Below the pieces are notes generated by a model. The model had not been told where the DNA came from. It ran no database searches and was given only the letters and a program-made list of their open reading frames with translations. From Hymenobacter cellulosivorans (lineage in GTDB: Bacteria; Bacteroidota; Bacteroidia; Cytophagales; Hymenobacteraceae), in the NCBI RefSeq assembly GCF_022919135.1, contig NZ_CP095049.1, positions 4,530,501 through 4,594,500 of the forward strand: a stretch of DNA of 64,000 nucleotides, in the 5' to 3' direction. This document shows, one piece after another, positions 1 through 9,461 of the stretch (positions are counted from its first letter, which is position 1; each line of letters opens with the position of its first letter). The position numbers and the translations under genes were made by a program.

Positions 1-1
1 C

Positions 2-1090
2 GGGGGCAGCTTTGCCTGCGAGGCGGCCCAGGGCCTGGAGAATGAGCTGGCCGTGCGCGGCATCAGCTACCAGGTCATTTCCGAAGCCCAGTACAGCAGC
101 ATCCTGCAGCAAATTGCCGACCCCAACGCCAACATGGACATCATGAAGCTGGAGAAGGCACCCAAAATTGCGGTGTACACGCCCAAGGGCAAGCAACCCT
201 GGGACGACGCGGTGACGATGGTGCTGACCTACGCCGAAATTCCCTACACCGAAATCTACGACGACGACGTGCTCAACGGGGTGCTGCCCAAGTACGACTG
301 GCTGCACCTGCACCACGAGGACTTCACCGGCGAATACGGCAAGTTCTATGCCTCCTACCGCAACCGGCCCTGGTACCAGCAGCAGCAGCGCGACGCGGAG
401 GCTGCCGCCAAACGCCACGGCTTCAACAAGGTAAGCCAGATGAAGGGCGCCGTCGTGACCAAGATGCAGGAATTCATTGCCGGCGGCGGATTCCAGTTTG
501 CCATGTGCTCGGCCACCGACACCTACGACATTGCCCTGGCCGGCCTGGGCCTGGATATGGTGGAAAGCATGTACGACGGCGACCCGGCCGACCCCACGGC
601 CCAGTCCAAGCTCAACTTCAACCGCACCCTGGCTTTTAAGGATTTCCAGATCGTGCGGGACCCGTATCAGTACGAGTACTCCAATATCGACATGCAGCCC
701 GGGGAGCGGGGCGTGTACGAGGACAACGACTATTTCCAGCTCTTCACTTTCTCGGCCAAGTACGACCCGGTGCCGACCATGCTGACCCAGAACCACGAAA
801 AAACCATCAAGGGCTTTATGGGCCAGACCACCGCCTTCCGCAAGCAGCTCATCAAGTCGGACGTGGTGGTGATGGGCGACAACAAGGCCTCGGGAGAAGT
901 GCGCTACATGCACGGCACGCTGGGCAAGGGTACCTGGACCTTTTATGGCGGCCACGACCCGGAAGACTACCAGCACCTGGTGGAGGAAGAGCCCACCGAC
1001 CTGGCGCTGCACCCCAATTCGCCTGGTTACCGCCTGATTCTGAATAATATCTTGTTTCCGGCGGCCAAGAAGAAAAAGCAAAAGACCTAA
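2..1090 (+). CDS. Conserved Bacteroidota protein, GATase-like fold, 3' part only
   Basis: The reading frame is open from the left edge (it begins GGSFACEAAQ) to the stop at 1090, so the N-terminus lies outside the window. The visible part is about 362 residues. I recognise it as a Bacteroidota family often labelled asparagine synthetase B in databases, but I see no ATP-pyrophosphatase or Ntn glutaminase motif, so that label is doubtful. The stretch IAVYTPKGKQPWDDAV followed by YDWLHLHHEDF, and later GTWTFYGGHDPEDYQH, resemble class I glutamine-amidotransferase-like or ThuA-like folds (inference). The lysine-rich end KKKKQK is probably unstructured. A 22-bp perfect hairpin follows directly. 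The gene is certain; the function is not. Confidence 0.6.
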   Translation, partial: GGSFACEAAQGLENELAVRGISYQVISEAQYSSILQQIADPNANMDIMKLEKAPKIAVYTPKGKQPWDDAVTMVLTYAEIPYTEIYDDDVLNGVLPKYDWLHLHHEDFTGEYGKFYASYRNRPWYQQQQRDAEAAAKRHGFNKVSQMKGAVVTKMQEFIAGGGFQFAMCSATDTYDIALAGLGLDMVESMYDGDPADPTAQSKLNFNRTLAFKDFQIVRDPYQYEYSNIDMQPGERGVYEDNDYFQLFTFSAKYDPVPTMLTQNHEKTIKGFMGQTTAFRKQLIKSDVVVMGDNKASGEVRYMHGTLGKGTWTFYGGHDPEDYQHLVEEEPTDLALHPNSPGYRLILNNILFPAAKKKKQKT

Positions 1091-1111
1091 GCCATAGGGC
1101 CCTTCTGAATT

Positions 1112-1160
1112 CGGTAATAAAAAAGCCTGCTGCAGTCCGCAGCAGGCTTTTTTATTACCG
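1112..1160. terminator. Bidirectional intrinsic terminator
   Basis: Perfect 22-bp inverted repeat (1112-1133 and 1139-1160) with a 5-nt loop. The A and T runs are inside the stem, so it can work on both strands. It closes the preceding gene. Confidence 0.85.
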
Positions 1161-1214
1161 GCCTACTGCCCTACTTTACTTGCCCTTCTATACTAAGCTA
1201 ACTCTTCCCTATCC

Positions 1215-2000
1215 ATGATGTACTTCGTTCCCCGGTTTCGTGCTCTGCTGCTGTGGCTGAGCCTATGCCTGCCGTTTGTGCTGCTTGCCTGCTCTAAAGA
1301 AGATATTGCCCAACCTACAACCGGAATAGTAGAGGGCACCGTTTCTCCGGCTCATGCGCTGCAGCTGGTGACGGCGACAGGCCCTGACGGGCGCACGTTT
1401 GAGGCGACACCGGATGGTACTACCGGCCAGTTTAGCTTAACCAGCTTACCCGCCGGTGTCTATACCCTGACATTCCGTTCCGTAACGGGCTATGTGAATC
1501 CGGACCCGGTGAAAGTAACAGCTGAACCCGGCCGCTCGGTATCAGTGGGCCGCATCGTTTCGGTCCGGGATGGCAAAATTCGGGGTATGATGACGTGGAA
1601 TGTGGGCTCTACCTCCTATTCCGCCACACTCTACTATGGAAGCATCCGTAAATCGAGCATGATTCTGACCGGGACCACCAGTCTGGGCTCGGTTTGGCAA
1701 CAAGTCAGCCTGGTTATTCCCGGGGAGGGGTTTGGCACTGCCGCTCCCTTCAAAGGCGTGGGCACATACCCGCTAGAAACGTCCGACTACCTCTTCGCCG
1801 ATTTTACGTCCTATGCTAATGGCAACCCGATCAGGCATGTTACAGGTTTTCCTGGCAAACCGGGAGGCACAATCACAATAACCAGCTTCGACGAAAATGC
1901 CCGCACCGTCGCCGGGACGTTTGAGTTTGTGGGTACCCCACTTACCCTTGGGTATGAGGACGTAGCGGTAACGAACGGCCGTTTCAACGTAACATACTAA
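1215..2000 (+). CDS. Lipoprotein with carboxypeptidase-regulatory-like domain
   Basis: A 261-residue predicted lipoprotein. The signal peptide ends in the lipobox LLAC with Cys26 as the lipidated residue. Residues about 35-115 look like a carboxypeptidase-regulatory-like/CnaB beta sandwich (GIVEGTVSP, then LTSLPAGVYTLTFRSV), a common adhesion or spacer fold in exported Bacteroidota proteins. Residues about 120-261 form a beta-rich domain with no motif I recognise; its layout resembles DUF6252-type lipoproteins (inference). Two ATG codons lie in tandem (1215 and 1218) and either could start it. It stands alone between two terminators. The role is unknown, probably at the cell surface or in the periplasm. 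Confidence 0.75.
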   Translation: MMYFVPRFRALLLWLSLCLPFVLLACSKEDIAQPTTGIVEGTVSPAHALQLVTATGPDGRTFEATPDGTTGQFSLTSLPAGVYTLTFRSVTGYVNPDPVKVTAEPGRSVSVGRIVSVRDGKIRGMMTWNVGSTSYSATLYYGSIRKSSMILTGTTSLGSVWQQVSLVIPGEGFGTAAPFKGVGTYPLETSDYLFADFTSYANGNPIRHVTGFPGKPGGTITITSFDENARTVAGTFEFVGTPLTLGYEDVAVTNGRFNVTY

Positions 2001-2049
2001 ACAGCCCAGCCGCCAGTAGCCGAGAGAGCCTGCTGGGTTCCGGCGCAAT

Positions 2050-2090
2050 TGCCAAAAGCCCCGCTGGATACCCTAGTGGGGCTTTTGGCA
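2050..2090. terminator. Intrinsic terminator
   Basis: A 16-bp stem with one G-U pair (2050-2065 and 2075-2090) with AAAA and TTTT arms. It follows the lipoprotein gene by 50 nt. Confidence 0.75.
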
Positions 2091-2257
2091 GTTACATCAC
2101 GGGGCGGGATGGCCAACGGGAAGTGCGGGCTCGGGCATATTGTTTGAACCGAACCGTTGCTTCGACAAACTAAATCCCGTAAGCTCCCCGTATACCAAAC
2201 AACCATGGCCCGCCTAGCTACGGCCACAAAGCTGCTTTTTGCACCAACGCCCCTCGT

Positions 2258-4105
2258 ATGAACCTAGAGCACATCAACTATGGCCTCTCGGCCAGCCAGG
2301 AAGAAACCAAACCGATTGAGGAGATGCCCAACCCGCTGCCGCGGGCCGTACTACGCCTGAATAACCACGCCCTGCTCGACGGGGAATGGAACTTCGCCCT
2401 CGACGCCGACGACCGGGGCCTGCGGGATGGATGGTATTTGGGGCACAACTATGAATACAAAGCCCAGTGGCCCGGCTCCATCGAGGCGCACATGGCCCAG
2501 GCCAAAGGCCAGAGCCAGCCTACGCAGTGGCAGGATCGGGTGGTAGCCTGGTACGAGCGGGAGTTTACCCTGCCCGAGGTCGAGGAGCCCCTGCTGCGCT
2601 CCATGTTTCAGCTCACCTTCGGGGCCTGCGGCTACGAAACCCGGGTGTGGCTCAACGGCCGGCAGCTGCGCACCATCGAGGGCGAAGACGTGCACTACGG
2701 CGAGTATACCTCGTTTTCCTACGAGCTGCGGGAAGAAAACCTGCATCTGGTCAACCGGCTCACCGTCCGCATTGCCGACACGATGGACGCCGAAACTACC
2801 CGGGGCAAGCAGGAGTCACACATTTATAAGCGCGGCGGTATCTGGTACCAGACCTATACTGGGGCCGTGCGCAGCGTGTGGCTGGAAATGGTGGAGCGCA
2901 ACCGGCTCCGCTCCCGCGTGGGCGTCGACAGCGTGGTAGAAGACCAGCTCGTGCGCTTCAACATCACCACTCGTATTCACGACCCAGGCCTGTATACGTT
3001 GCGGCTGCAGGTATATGAGCGGGGCCGCAAAAACGGCACGCCTCCCCTCTATACTTCCGACTTTCCCCTGCGCCTGGAAGCCGGGCAGCGGCAGCAGCGC
3101 GTGGTGCTGGAGATGCCCGGCGCCCGGCTTTGGTCCCCGGAAGCGCCCAACCTCTACCAGCTCGTGGCCCAGCTCGTGGACTCGGAAGGCTACGCGGCCC
3201 AGATTGAAACCCACTTCGGCCTGCGTAAAATCGAGTCCCGGGGTAAGCACGTATACCTGAACAACGAACCTACCTACCTCGACGGCATCCTCTACCAGCC
3301 CGGCACGGCTACTTACGAGGAAATGCAGCGCCACATGCACGCCATGCAGAAGCTGGGCTGCAATCTGGTGCGGGTACACATTGCCGGCGTCGACCCGCGC
3401 ATCTACAACCTAGCCGACGAACTGGGCCTGCTCTTGTGGGTGGAAGTGCCGAGCCCGCACACCTCTAGCCCGCGCAGCCGCCAAAACCATAAAGAGGAAC
3501 TGCTGCGCATGCTGGCCCTGATTGAGTCCCACCCGTCGGTGGTTATCTGGAGCCTGTATAACGAGGACTGGGGCTGCCAGGACATTGCCACCAACCCCGA
3601 AACCCGGCGCTACATCACCGACACCTACCACTACATGCAGATCGAGCATCCGCAGTTTCTGGTGGTCGATAACGACGGCTGGCAGCATATTTCCCAGGAA
3701 GGCCGTTTGAAGTCGGACCTGCTCACGGCCCACCTCTACACGCCCGACCTGCCCCGCTGGCGCGACCTGCTCGACCGGCTCGTGGCTGGGGAAATGATCG
3801 GCGTGGCGGCTTTTCCGCTGGTTATCGGCGACGCGTTTTTCTACCGCCGCCAGAAACCACTGATTGTCAGTGAGTGGGGCGGCTTTGGCTTTGCCGATTA
3901 CGGCGGCCCCCAAGCCGGGGAAGAGCGCACCGAGCGGATTCGGCAGTTTAAACAGGAACTGCGGGCCCGCTCCATTGCCGGCGACGTGTATACCCAAGCC
4001 ACCAACATTGAGGATGAGCGCAATGGCGTAATCGACCCGCACACCGGCGAATTGTCGGTGCCGCCGGGCCTGCTCAACTCCCGCCAGTTTGAAGGGCCGC
4101 GCTAG
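2258..4105 (+). CDS. Glycoside hydrolase family 2 enzyme
   Basis: A 615-residue GH2 enzyme that cleaves beta-galactosides, glucuronides or mannosides; substrate cannot be fixed from sequence. Domain order is a sugar-binding jelly roll (about 35-215, with GGIWYQTYTGAVRSVWLE at its end), an immunoglobulin-like domain (about 215-325) and a TIM barrel (about 330-600). The acid/base is Glu436 in SLYNEDWG and the nucleophile is Glu539 in IVSEWGGFGF; both are present. No signal peptide is visible, so it is probably cytoplasmic and acts on imported oligosaccharides. It lacks the C-terminal domains of LacZ and matches the length of glucuronidase-type GH2 proteins. It is a single-gene unit followed by a terminator. 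Confidence 0.88.
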   Translation: MNLEHINYGLSASQEETKPIEEMPNPLPRAVLRLNNHALLDGEWNFALDADDRGLRDGWYLGHNYEYKAQWPGSIEAHMAQAKGQSQPTQWQDRVVAWYEREFTLPEVEEPLLRSMFQLTFGACGYETRVWLNGRQLRTIEGEDVHYGEYTSFSYELREENLHLVNRLTVRIADTMDAETTRGKQESHIYKRGGIWYQTYTGAVRSVWLEMVERNRLRSRVGVDSVVEDQLVRFNITTRIHDPGLYTLRLQVYERGRKNGTPPLYTSDFPLRLEAGQRQQRVVLEMPGARLWSPEAPNLYQLVAQLVDSEGYAAQIETHFGLRKIESRGKHVYLNNEPTYLDGILYQPGTATYEEMQRHMHAMQKLGCNLVRVHIAGVDPRIYNLADELGLLLWVEVPSPHTSSPRSRQNHKEELLRMLALIESHPSVVIWSLYNEDWGCQDIATNPETRRYITDTYHYMQIEHPQFLVVDNDGWQHISQEGRLKSDLLTAHLYTPDLPRWRDLLDRLVAGEMIGVAAFPLVIGDAFFYRRQKPLIVSEWGGFGFADYGGPQAGEERTERIRQFKQELRARSIAGDVYTQATNIEDERNGVIDPHTGELSVPPGLLNSRQFEGPR

Positions 4106-4135
4106 CACTCCTGGTGTCAATTTTCCGAGGCATAG

Positions 4136-4176
4136 AAAAGCCCGGCTGCTACAGGCCTGTAGCAGCCGGGCTTTTT
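4136..4176. terminator. Bidirectional intrinsic terminator
   Basis: A perfect 18-bp stem (4136-4153 and 4158-4175) with a GGCC loop and flanking A and T runs. It separates the convergent GH2 gene and the small secreted-protein gene. Confidence 0.85.
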
Positions 4177-4212
4177 GTACTTATCGTTGAACCCGGACCT
4201 GACTGCCGCCTT

Positions 4213-4671
4213 CTACTTATCGAAGTGCACGAACTGCCGCGGAAACTCGGGTATCTCGACGTTATTGTAGGGGTCCACGTCGAGCGTGAGCTGAATCATC
4301 ACCGGCTGCCCCTTGGTTATGCCGTAGGCCAGAAGCTCGTAGGATGTTCCCGTCTCGGTGGGGTGGCTAAACTTGAAGGCCTTGGCTGGGGTGCCCTGAA
4401 TAAAGCAGGCCATTTCCTGTAAGTCCTTGCCTTTTAGCTTCTTCATTCGTTGTTTGGTGTAATCAGCCGGGGCCCCGTTGCGCAGGTCCGCGGGATTGAG
4501 GTACATCAGCATCAGGTCAAACTTGTCGGCCTTCACCTCGTACGACGACACCAGCGTGGCACCTTCCGGGAGAGGATAATCCTGTCCGCAGAAGTTGACC
4601 GAGGCCGGACTCGTTTGCCCAAAGGCAACGACAGAGGTAAATAACAGGAGCAGGGTATACAGTACTTTCAT
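4213..4671 (-). CDS. Small secreted protein of unknown function
   Basis: A 152-residue protein with a clear Sec signal peptide (MKVLYTLLLLFTSVVAFGQ, cleavage near residue 19). The mature part has one Cys (in NFCGQDYPL), so no internal disulfide partner is obvious. It is mostly predicted beta strand and I recognise no family. It is the last gene of a minus-strand run (lpxK, porin, miaE, this gene), 88 nt after miaE, and may have its own promoter in that gap. It ends at a bidirectional terminator. Confidence 0.7.
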   Translation of the reverse strand: MKVLYTLLLLFTSVVAFGQTSPASVNFCGQDYPLPEGATLVSSYEVKADKFDLMLMYLNPADLRNGAPADYTKQRMKKLKGKDLQEMACFIQGTPAKAFKFSHPTETGTSYELLAYGITKGQPVMIQLTLDVDPYNNVEIPEFPRQFVHFDK

Positions 4672-4759
4672 GGTCAGTAAAGTAAAACGTTTTAGTTAAT
4701 AAGCAGAACAGCAGCAACTGCTATTTTTTTCATTACCAATATTCCGGCCATAAATCCGG

Positions 4760-5380
4760 CTAGTGCATCCGGTCATCGCGCACGGGCAGGTTGGTAATTA
4801 TTTCACCCTCAATCTTGAGTAGTTCCTGCAGGCGGGCGTCTACCTCCTTGGGGTCGCGGTATTCCTTGGCCAGATCCACGTAGCTCACGAAGTGGGCCGC
4901 CTCCGAAACCATCAGTTCGTAGTAAAACTTGCTCAGGTCAGGATCGGGAATGTGTTTCCACAGCAGCTTAAACCGCTCGCAGCTGCGGGCCTCAATCAGG
5001 GCCGACACCAGCAGCATATCCATCAGTTGCCGGTCGCGGTGGTCGCCACGGCGCACGTGGGTCATGAGCTGCACCACGTACTCGTCGCGCCGCTGCGGGC
5101 CCAGCTCGAAGCCCCGCTTGCGCAGCTCGAGCAACACCCGCTCAAAGTGGGCCCACTCCTCGGCCACTAGGGCGGTAAGCTCGTCCACGAGGCGGGTTTT
5201 CTCGGGGTACTTCACAATCAGGGAAATACCGGTGCTAGCCGCCTTCTGCTCGCAGTAAGCGTGGTCGACGAGAATATCCTCAATGTTTTTGCTGGCAATA
5301 TCCACCCACCGTGGGTCGGTATTGAGTTTGAGCTTGAGAATGGTTTTTTCCTTGGGTTCGAAGGGTTCCATATTATGCAA
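4760..5380 (-). CDS. miaE: tRNA-(ms2io6A)-hydroxylase MiaE
   Basis: A 206-residue non-haem diiron monooxygenase that hydroxylates the isopentenyl side chain of ms2i6A at position 37 of tRNAs reading UNN codons, giving ms2io6A. The ferritin-like ligands are visible: Glu44 (in HAYCEQKAA), Glu75 and His78 (EEWAHF), Glu130 (EARSCE), and Glu160 and His163 (SEAAHF). Length and motif order fit the MiaE family. The start is ATG 5380; a second ATG at 5371 is equally possible. It lies 32 nt after the porin stop and is probably cotranscribed with it. The MiaB gene that makes its substrate is at 16.3 kb in this window. Confidence 0.87.
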   Translation of the reverse strand: MHNMEPFEPKEKTILKLKLNTDPRWVDIASKNIEDILVDHAYCEQKAASTGISLIVKYPEKTRLVDELTALVAEEWAHFERVLLELRKRGFELGPQRRDEYVVQLMTHVRRGDHRDRQLMDMLLVSALIEARSCERFKLLWKHIPDPDLSKFYYELMVSEAAHFVSYVDLAKEYRDPKEVDARLQELLKIEGEIITNLPVRDDRMH

Positions 5381-5412
5381 AGCGCCGCCGGACGCTGGAT
5401 TCGTTATCTACC

Positions 5413-7407
5413 TTAATCAAAAAACTGCCACCGAATCCCGAACTGAAAACGGCGGGGCAGCCCCGTGTAGAGCGGGGTAGCAAAGTAGCCGTTCCCAGTA
5501 TTGTAGAGCCCCTGGTTGATGTAAGCCATCTTCAAAAATACGGATACAGTTTTAATATCCGTCACCAAAAACACGTCGGCCACGGCGTAGCTACGGATGC
5601 TGAAGTGGTCTTGCAGATAAAACTGCTGGGTTGTGGGGTTGTAGTCGTAGCCCTTGAAGCGCGACTGAAAATACACATCGGCCCCAATCTGGCTGAACAT
5701 GGCCTTCTTGAACAGGTAGCCCTGGTAGTAAGCCCGGCTATTGGCGACCAGCTTGGGAATGCGCAGCCCCTCGTCTTCCCCGCCCAGCGTACCGGTCCCC
5801 AGGTTGTCGAAGAAGAACTTGCCCAGGTTGAAGCGGTGCCGCAAGGTGCCAATAAGCAGCACCTTGGCCTCATCGAGCTGGGCCGGCACGGCAGCCTGGT
5901 TGTAGTACACCAGGTCGTTGATGGTGACGAAGCTGCCCGAAGCCTCGAGGTGGTGGCGCCCCAGCTGCTGGTTGAGCCGGCCAGTTAGTTGGTTAACCAG
6001 CGTGTTCTGGAACTCGGCCCCGGAGTTGCGGGTGTGGTCCCAGGCATAGTGGTTGCCCTCGAAGCGCTGCTGGGTGAGCGTGGGCGAATACGAGGAGCTG
6101 TAAAACTCGCCGCTCAGGGGCCCCAGCCGGGCCGTGCCCCGGAACCAGTATTCGCTAAAGGCTTTGCTCTGGTCTCCGGCCACCTGCGGGCCCAGGATTT
6201 CGCCAGCCGTTTCCACGGCCACCAGGTCGCGGTAGCGGAAACTGGCCGTGCCGCCCAGAAAAATCTGGCCGTAGCGCAGCTGGTAAGGAATTGAGTCGCC
6301 GCGGCTCAAGTAGCGATTCTGGACGTTTTTGGTAAATAAATTGGCGTTGCGGTAGCGCCCGTAGAGGCGGTAGCCTACGGCCGGGGTGTGGCCCATCACG
6401 CCCACTTCGTTTTCCAGCTGCCGGTATTCTGACCGGTCGTTGGTCAGGTTGGCGTTCAGCCGGGGCTCCGAATTGTAAAACTGAAGCAGACCGGTGGTGG
6501 CATTGACGGGCAACGGGCCGTTGCGAGGCCGGTCGGTGTAGTTGTTGAACTGCCGCTTCCAGTCGAAGATGTGGTAGGCCGTCAGGCCCCGGCCCAGCAG
6601 CCGCAGGGTTTGCACCAGCCGGATTTCGTCCCGATCATCAATGTTCAATGACCGCTCCAGCCGGACATCCTCCAGATCGTAGCCGAACAGGCTGCCCGGG
6701 CGGGGGGCGCCCTTCCGGTCGCCTTCTTCAATTCTATCCGTGGGGCCGTAGCTAATTCCACCCTGCTCGGGGACGCGGTGGCGGGCGGTATTGATGTTGA
6801 ACAGGGCGTGGTACCGGTCGTCCTGGGTTTGGTAGCGGGCAAACAACAGCACGTTGCTGTGCTCAGTTAAGTTTTCCCGCCCGTTGGCTGCTATGACCTT
6901 ACGGGAGGCAAACCGCTCGTAGGCTAGGCCCACGTTCAGGTTTCTGCCCAGGCTGCGCGAGTACGACAGCTCGAACACCTGCTCACCCACAGCACTCTGG
7001 ATAAAGCGGAAAAACGTGAAGGGCGAACGGGTATCGTAGTAAGGAATTTCAGCCGAATTGCGGGCAAATTTGTCAAACACAGTGCGGCCGTAGCGGGCCC
7101 CAATGCCGTTGTTGGGCTCCCAGAGCAGGCGGCGCGAGGCCGTCCCGATGTTGCCCAGATCCTGCTGGAAGGTCGTATCGTGAAACCAGTACCGGTCGCG
7201 CACCTGATTGGTAAGCGTAGTATCGATAACCCGGCCTTCGTACTGCTCGCGCATGATGTCGGCCTCGTACAGGACCCGGGTGGTTTTGGCCCCGTAGATG
7301 ACTTTGGTGGAGTCGTCGAGGACCTGGGCCCGCAGCAGAGCCGGCCACAGGAGCAGCCCGAGCAGCAGAACAAAGGAAACGCGGTGAAAAAAGCGGAAGG
7401 AAGCCAA
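5413..7407 (-). CDS. Putative outer-membrane porin (Porin_10 type)
   Basis: A large outer-membrane beta-barrel of the Bacteroidota putative porin family. The frame opens at 7482, which overlaps lpxK by 62 nt. I prefer TTG 7407, 14 nt past the lpxK stop, because it gives a compact signal peptide (MASFRFFHRVSFVLLLG, then ALLRAQ). The mature protein starts VLDDSTKVIYGAKTTRVLYE. Many alternating aromatic and polar strands follow, and the chain ends in an aromatic strand (FGIRWQFFD) typical for BamA recognition. Product length is about 664 residues. Cargo is unknown. Placement behind lpxK fits outer-membrane biogenesis. The start remains uncertain. Confidence 0.75.
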   Translation of the reverse strand: MASFRFFHRVSFVLLLGLLLWPALLRAQVLDDSTKVIYGAKTTRVLYEADIMREQYEGRVIDTTLTNQVRDRYWFHDTTFQQDLGNIGTASRRLLWEPNNGIGARYGRTVFDKFARNSAEIPYYDTRSPFTFFRFIQSAVGEQVFELSYSRSLGRNLNVGLAYERFASRKVIAANGRENLTEHSNVLLFARYQTQDDRYHALFNINTARHRVPEQGGISYGPTDRIEEGDRKGAPRPGSLFGYDLEDVRLERSLNIDDRDEIRLVQTLRLLGRGLTAYHIFDWKRQFNNYTDRPRNGPLPVNATTGLLQFYNSEPRLNANLTNDRSEYRQLENEVGVMGHTPAVGYRLYGRYRNANLFTKNVQNRYLSRGDSIPYQLRYGQIFLGGTASFRYRDLVAVETAGEILGPQVAGDQSKAFSEYWFRGTARLGPLSGEFYSSSYSPTLTQQRFEGNHYAWDHTRNSGAEFQNTLVNQLTGRLNQQLGRHHLEASGSFVTINDLVYYNQAAVPAQLDEAKVLLIGTLRHRFNLGKFFFDNLGTGTLGGEDEGLRIPKLVANSRAYYQGYLFKKAMFSQIGADVYFQSRFKGYDYNPTTQQFYLQDHFSIRSYAVADVFLVTDIKTVSVFLKMAYINQGLYNTGNGYFATPLYTGLPRRFQFGIRWQFFD

Positions 7408-7420
7408 CGGAACGAGCAGA

Positions 7421-8476
7421 TCAGACAACAGCGTGGGGCTGAAATAAGGAAGAAAGCAACTGCTGCAACTGGGCAGCCCCATCGGCCAGAAACTCGACCT
7501 GGATGGGAATATAAAAGATGGGCAGAGCTGCCACGGCCGCCTGCAGAGCAGGCTCCAGTAGCCGGACGGCGTCCTTTTGAGTAGTGAAAACGCTCTGACC
7601 CGGTTGTAATTGTTTGGCTACGGCCGCAATATCAGCGGCAGTAAAGGCATGGTGGTCGGCAAAAGCGGCGTGGTGCACAATCTGGTAGCCCGCCCCGGTC
7701 AGATAGTCGAGCAGCGGACCCGGCTGGGCAATGCCGGTCAGCAGCACGATTTCCGGACTTCCGACCTGCCCGGTACCACCCACCGCTACCGGCGCCCCGT
7801 AGGCGTAGGTCGAAAACAGCACCAGCACCCGCGGCCGGGTGTAGCGCCGCACCCAGGCGGTAATAGCGGCTTGCTGGGCCGCGTTCAGAAGTGATTCACA
7901 CTTGGTTACGACCACCACATCGGCCCGACGGGCCCCGACCCGGCTTTCGCGCAGCCGGCCGGCCGGCAGCACGTAGTCCTGGTAGAAAGGCCGTTGCTGC
8001 TCGGTCAGCAGAATATTCAGGGTAGGCTGCACGCGGCGGTGCTGGTAGGCATCGTCGAGCACCACGACGGAGGGTGCCGGTTCCTGCCGCAGCAGATTTT
8101 CCAGTCCCGTCCGCCGGTTTTCGCACACGACAACCGGCACCTGGCCCCGAAAGTCCTGGTAGTGCTGCAGGGGCTCGTCGCCGATGGTAGCGGCCGTAGC
8201 CGCAGCATCGGCCTCGATATAGCCCCGGGTTTGGCGGCCGTAGCCCCGGCTCAGAATGGCCGGCTGCTGCCCGGCCGCCTGCAACTGGCGCACCAGCCAA
8301 GCCACGTGGGGCGTTTTGCCCGTGCCTCCGGCCCGCAGGTTGCCTACGCTGATAACGGGCACTGCAAACCGCGCGGTTTCTTTTATACCCTTGTCGTATA
8401 GCCAGTTGCGCACACCCAGCACCGCGGCGTACAGCCAAGCGAAGGGCAACAGCAGCAAGGCTAACGGATGAGGCAT
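7421..8476 (-). CDS. lpxK: Tetraacyldisaccharide 4'-kinase LpxK
   Basis: The lipid A pathway kinase that phosphorylates the 4' position of tetraacyldisaccharide 1-phosphate to give lipid IVA at the inner membrane. I start it at ATG 8476 (351 residues) because MPHPLALLLLPFAWLYAAVL is the normal LpxK N-terminal membrane anchor; the frame is open upstream to 8587 but that extension is not family-like. The Walker A motif is GGTGKT at 50-55, and DDAYQHR matches the family DDxxQHR motif. It is the first gene of the minus-strand run with the porin and miaE. Gram-negative lipid A synthesis is therefore expected. Confidence 0.92.
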   Translation of the reverse strand: MPHPLALLLLPFAWLYAAVLGVRNWLYDKGIKETARFAVPVISVGNLRAGGTGKTPHVAWLVRQLQAAGQQPAILSRGYGRQTRGYIEADAAATAATIGDEPLQHYQDFRGQVPVVVCENRRTGLENLLRQEPAPSVVVLDDAYQHRRVQPTLNILLTEQQRPFYQDYVLPAGRLRESRVGARRADVVVVTKCESLLNAAQQAAITAWVRRYTRPRVLVLFSTYAYGAPVAVGGTGQVGSPEIVLLTGIAQPGPLLDYLTGAGYQIVHHAAFADHHAFTAADIAAVAKQLQPGQSVFTTQKDAVRLLEPALQAAVAALPIFYIPIQVEFLADGAAQLQQLLSSLFQPHAVV

Positions 8477-8613
8477 AAGAAGGCGGCAACAAGGCAGAGC
8501 CACAAAAGTACGCCTACTTCGCCAAGCTACGAAACCTGGCGGAGCTACCGGGCTGCTATTCGGGTCCGCCGCAGCTAACCGGGCCACCCGACCGGACCGC
8601 GCGGCTTCTGCGT

Positions 8614-9339
8614 ATGCCCAAATTCTACGCCCTACTGCCTATGCCCACCTTTGCTGACCGCCTGCTACATTTTCTGACCACGTTTCCCGTTCCTGCTACT
8701 TTGCCCGACGAGGCAGTAGCCCTGAGCCCGTACCAGGAAAATACGCCGCTGACGCTGTTTACCCGCTTTGCCCGGCAATATTACCACGACAACCGGCCCC
8801 GGGTGGCGCTGCTGGGTATCAATCCGGGCCGCCTCGGCCACGGCCGCACCGGTGTGGCTTTCACCGACCCGGTGGCTTTAGCCGACGTCTGCGACATTGC
8901 CAACGAGCTGCCCCGGCACCGCGAATTGTCGAGCCAATTCGTGTACGAAGTAATAGCTGCGCTAGGCGGGCCAGCGGCTTTCTACCAGGATTTCTTCCTG
9001 GGGTCCCTTTACCCGCTGGTGCTGCTGCGCCACGGCCGCAACTACAATTATTATGACTCGCCAGCGCTAACCAAAGCTTTAGATCCGGATATGATTCTCT
9101 CACTAAATCAGCAGGTACTGGAGGTAGGATTGTCCCGGCCGGTGGCTGTATGCCTGGGTCGCCGCAATGGTCAGCACCTGCTGCGGCTCAATGCGGAGCT
9201 GCAGCTTTTCGACCAGATTCACATTCTCGACCACCCGCGCTACCTGATGCAGTACAAGCGCCGGGAACTGGCCCACCACGTGGACCGCTACGTGGAAGTG
9301 CTGCACGAAGCCCGGGAAATGGTGAATGGCAAAGACTAA
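8614..9339 (+). CDS. SMUG2-type uracil-DNA glycosylase (DUF4918)
   Basis: A 241-residue protein of the uracil-DNA glycosylase superfamily, closest to the SMUG2 branch (DUF4918), which removes uracil and related damaged bases from DNA. Motif 1 is LLGINPGRLGHGRTGVAFTD at about 66-85, where the GINPG loop holds the catalytic region. Motif 2 is near the C-terminus, LDHPRYLMQY, supplying the HP(R) leucine-loop region. A second ATG at 8641 (MPTFADRLLHF) could be the true start, since the first nine residues look non-conserved. It is divergent from lpxK and the promoter must lie in the 137-bp gap. Confidence 0.8.
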   Translation: MPKFYALLPMPTFADRLLHFLTTFPVPATLPDEAVALSPYQENTPLTLFTRFARQYYHDNRPRVALLGINPGRLGHGRTGVAFTDPVALADVCDIANELPRHRELSSQFVYEVIAALGGPAAFYQDFFLGSLYPLVLLRHGRNYNYYDSPALTKALDPDMILSLNQQVLEVGLSRPVAVCLGRRNGQHLLRLNAELQLFDQIHILDHPRYLMQYKRRELAHHVDRYVEVLHEAREMVNGKD

Positions 9340-9461
9340 TTCAGGTTTGACAGCCGATAAACAGGAGCCGTTGACTGCCAAATTGAGTTGAAACTCTCAA
9401 TTTGCACCCCGGCAACCGCCCCAATTCCTACTTCAAAACTCACCATTCCTACTTTCTCAAA

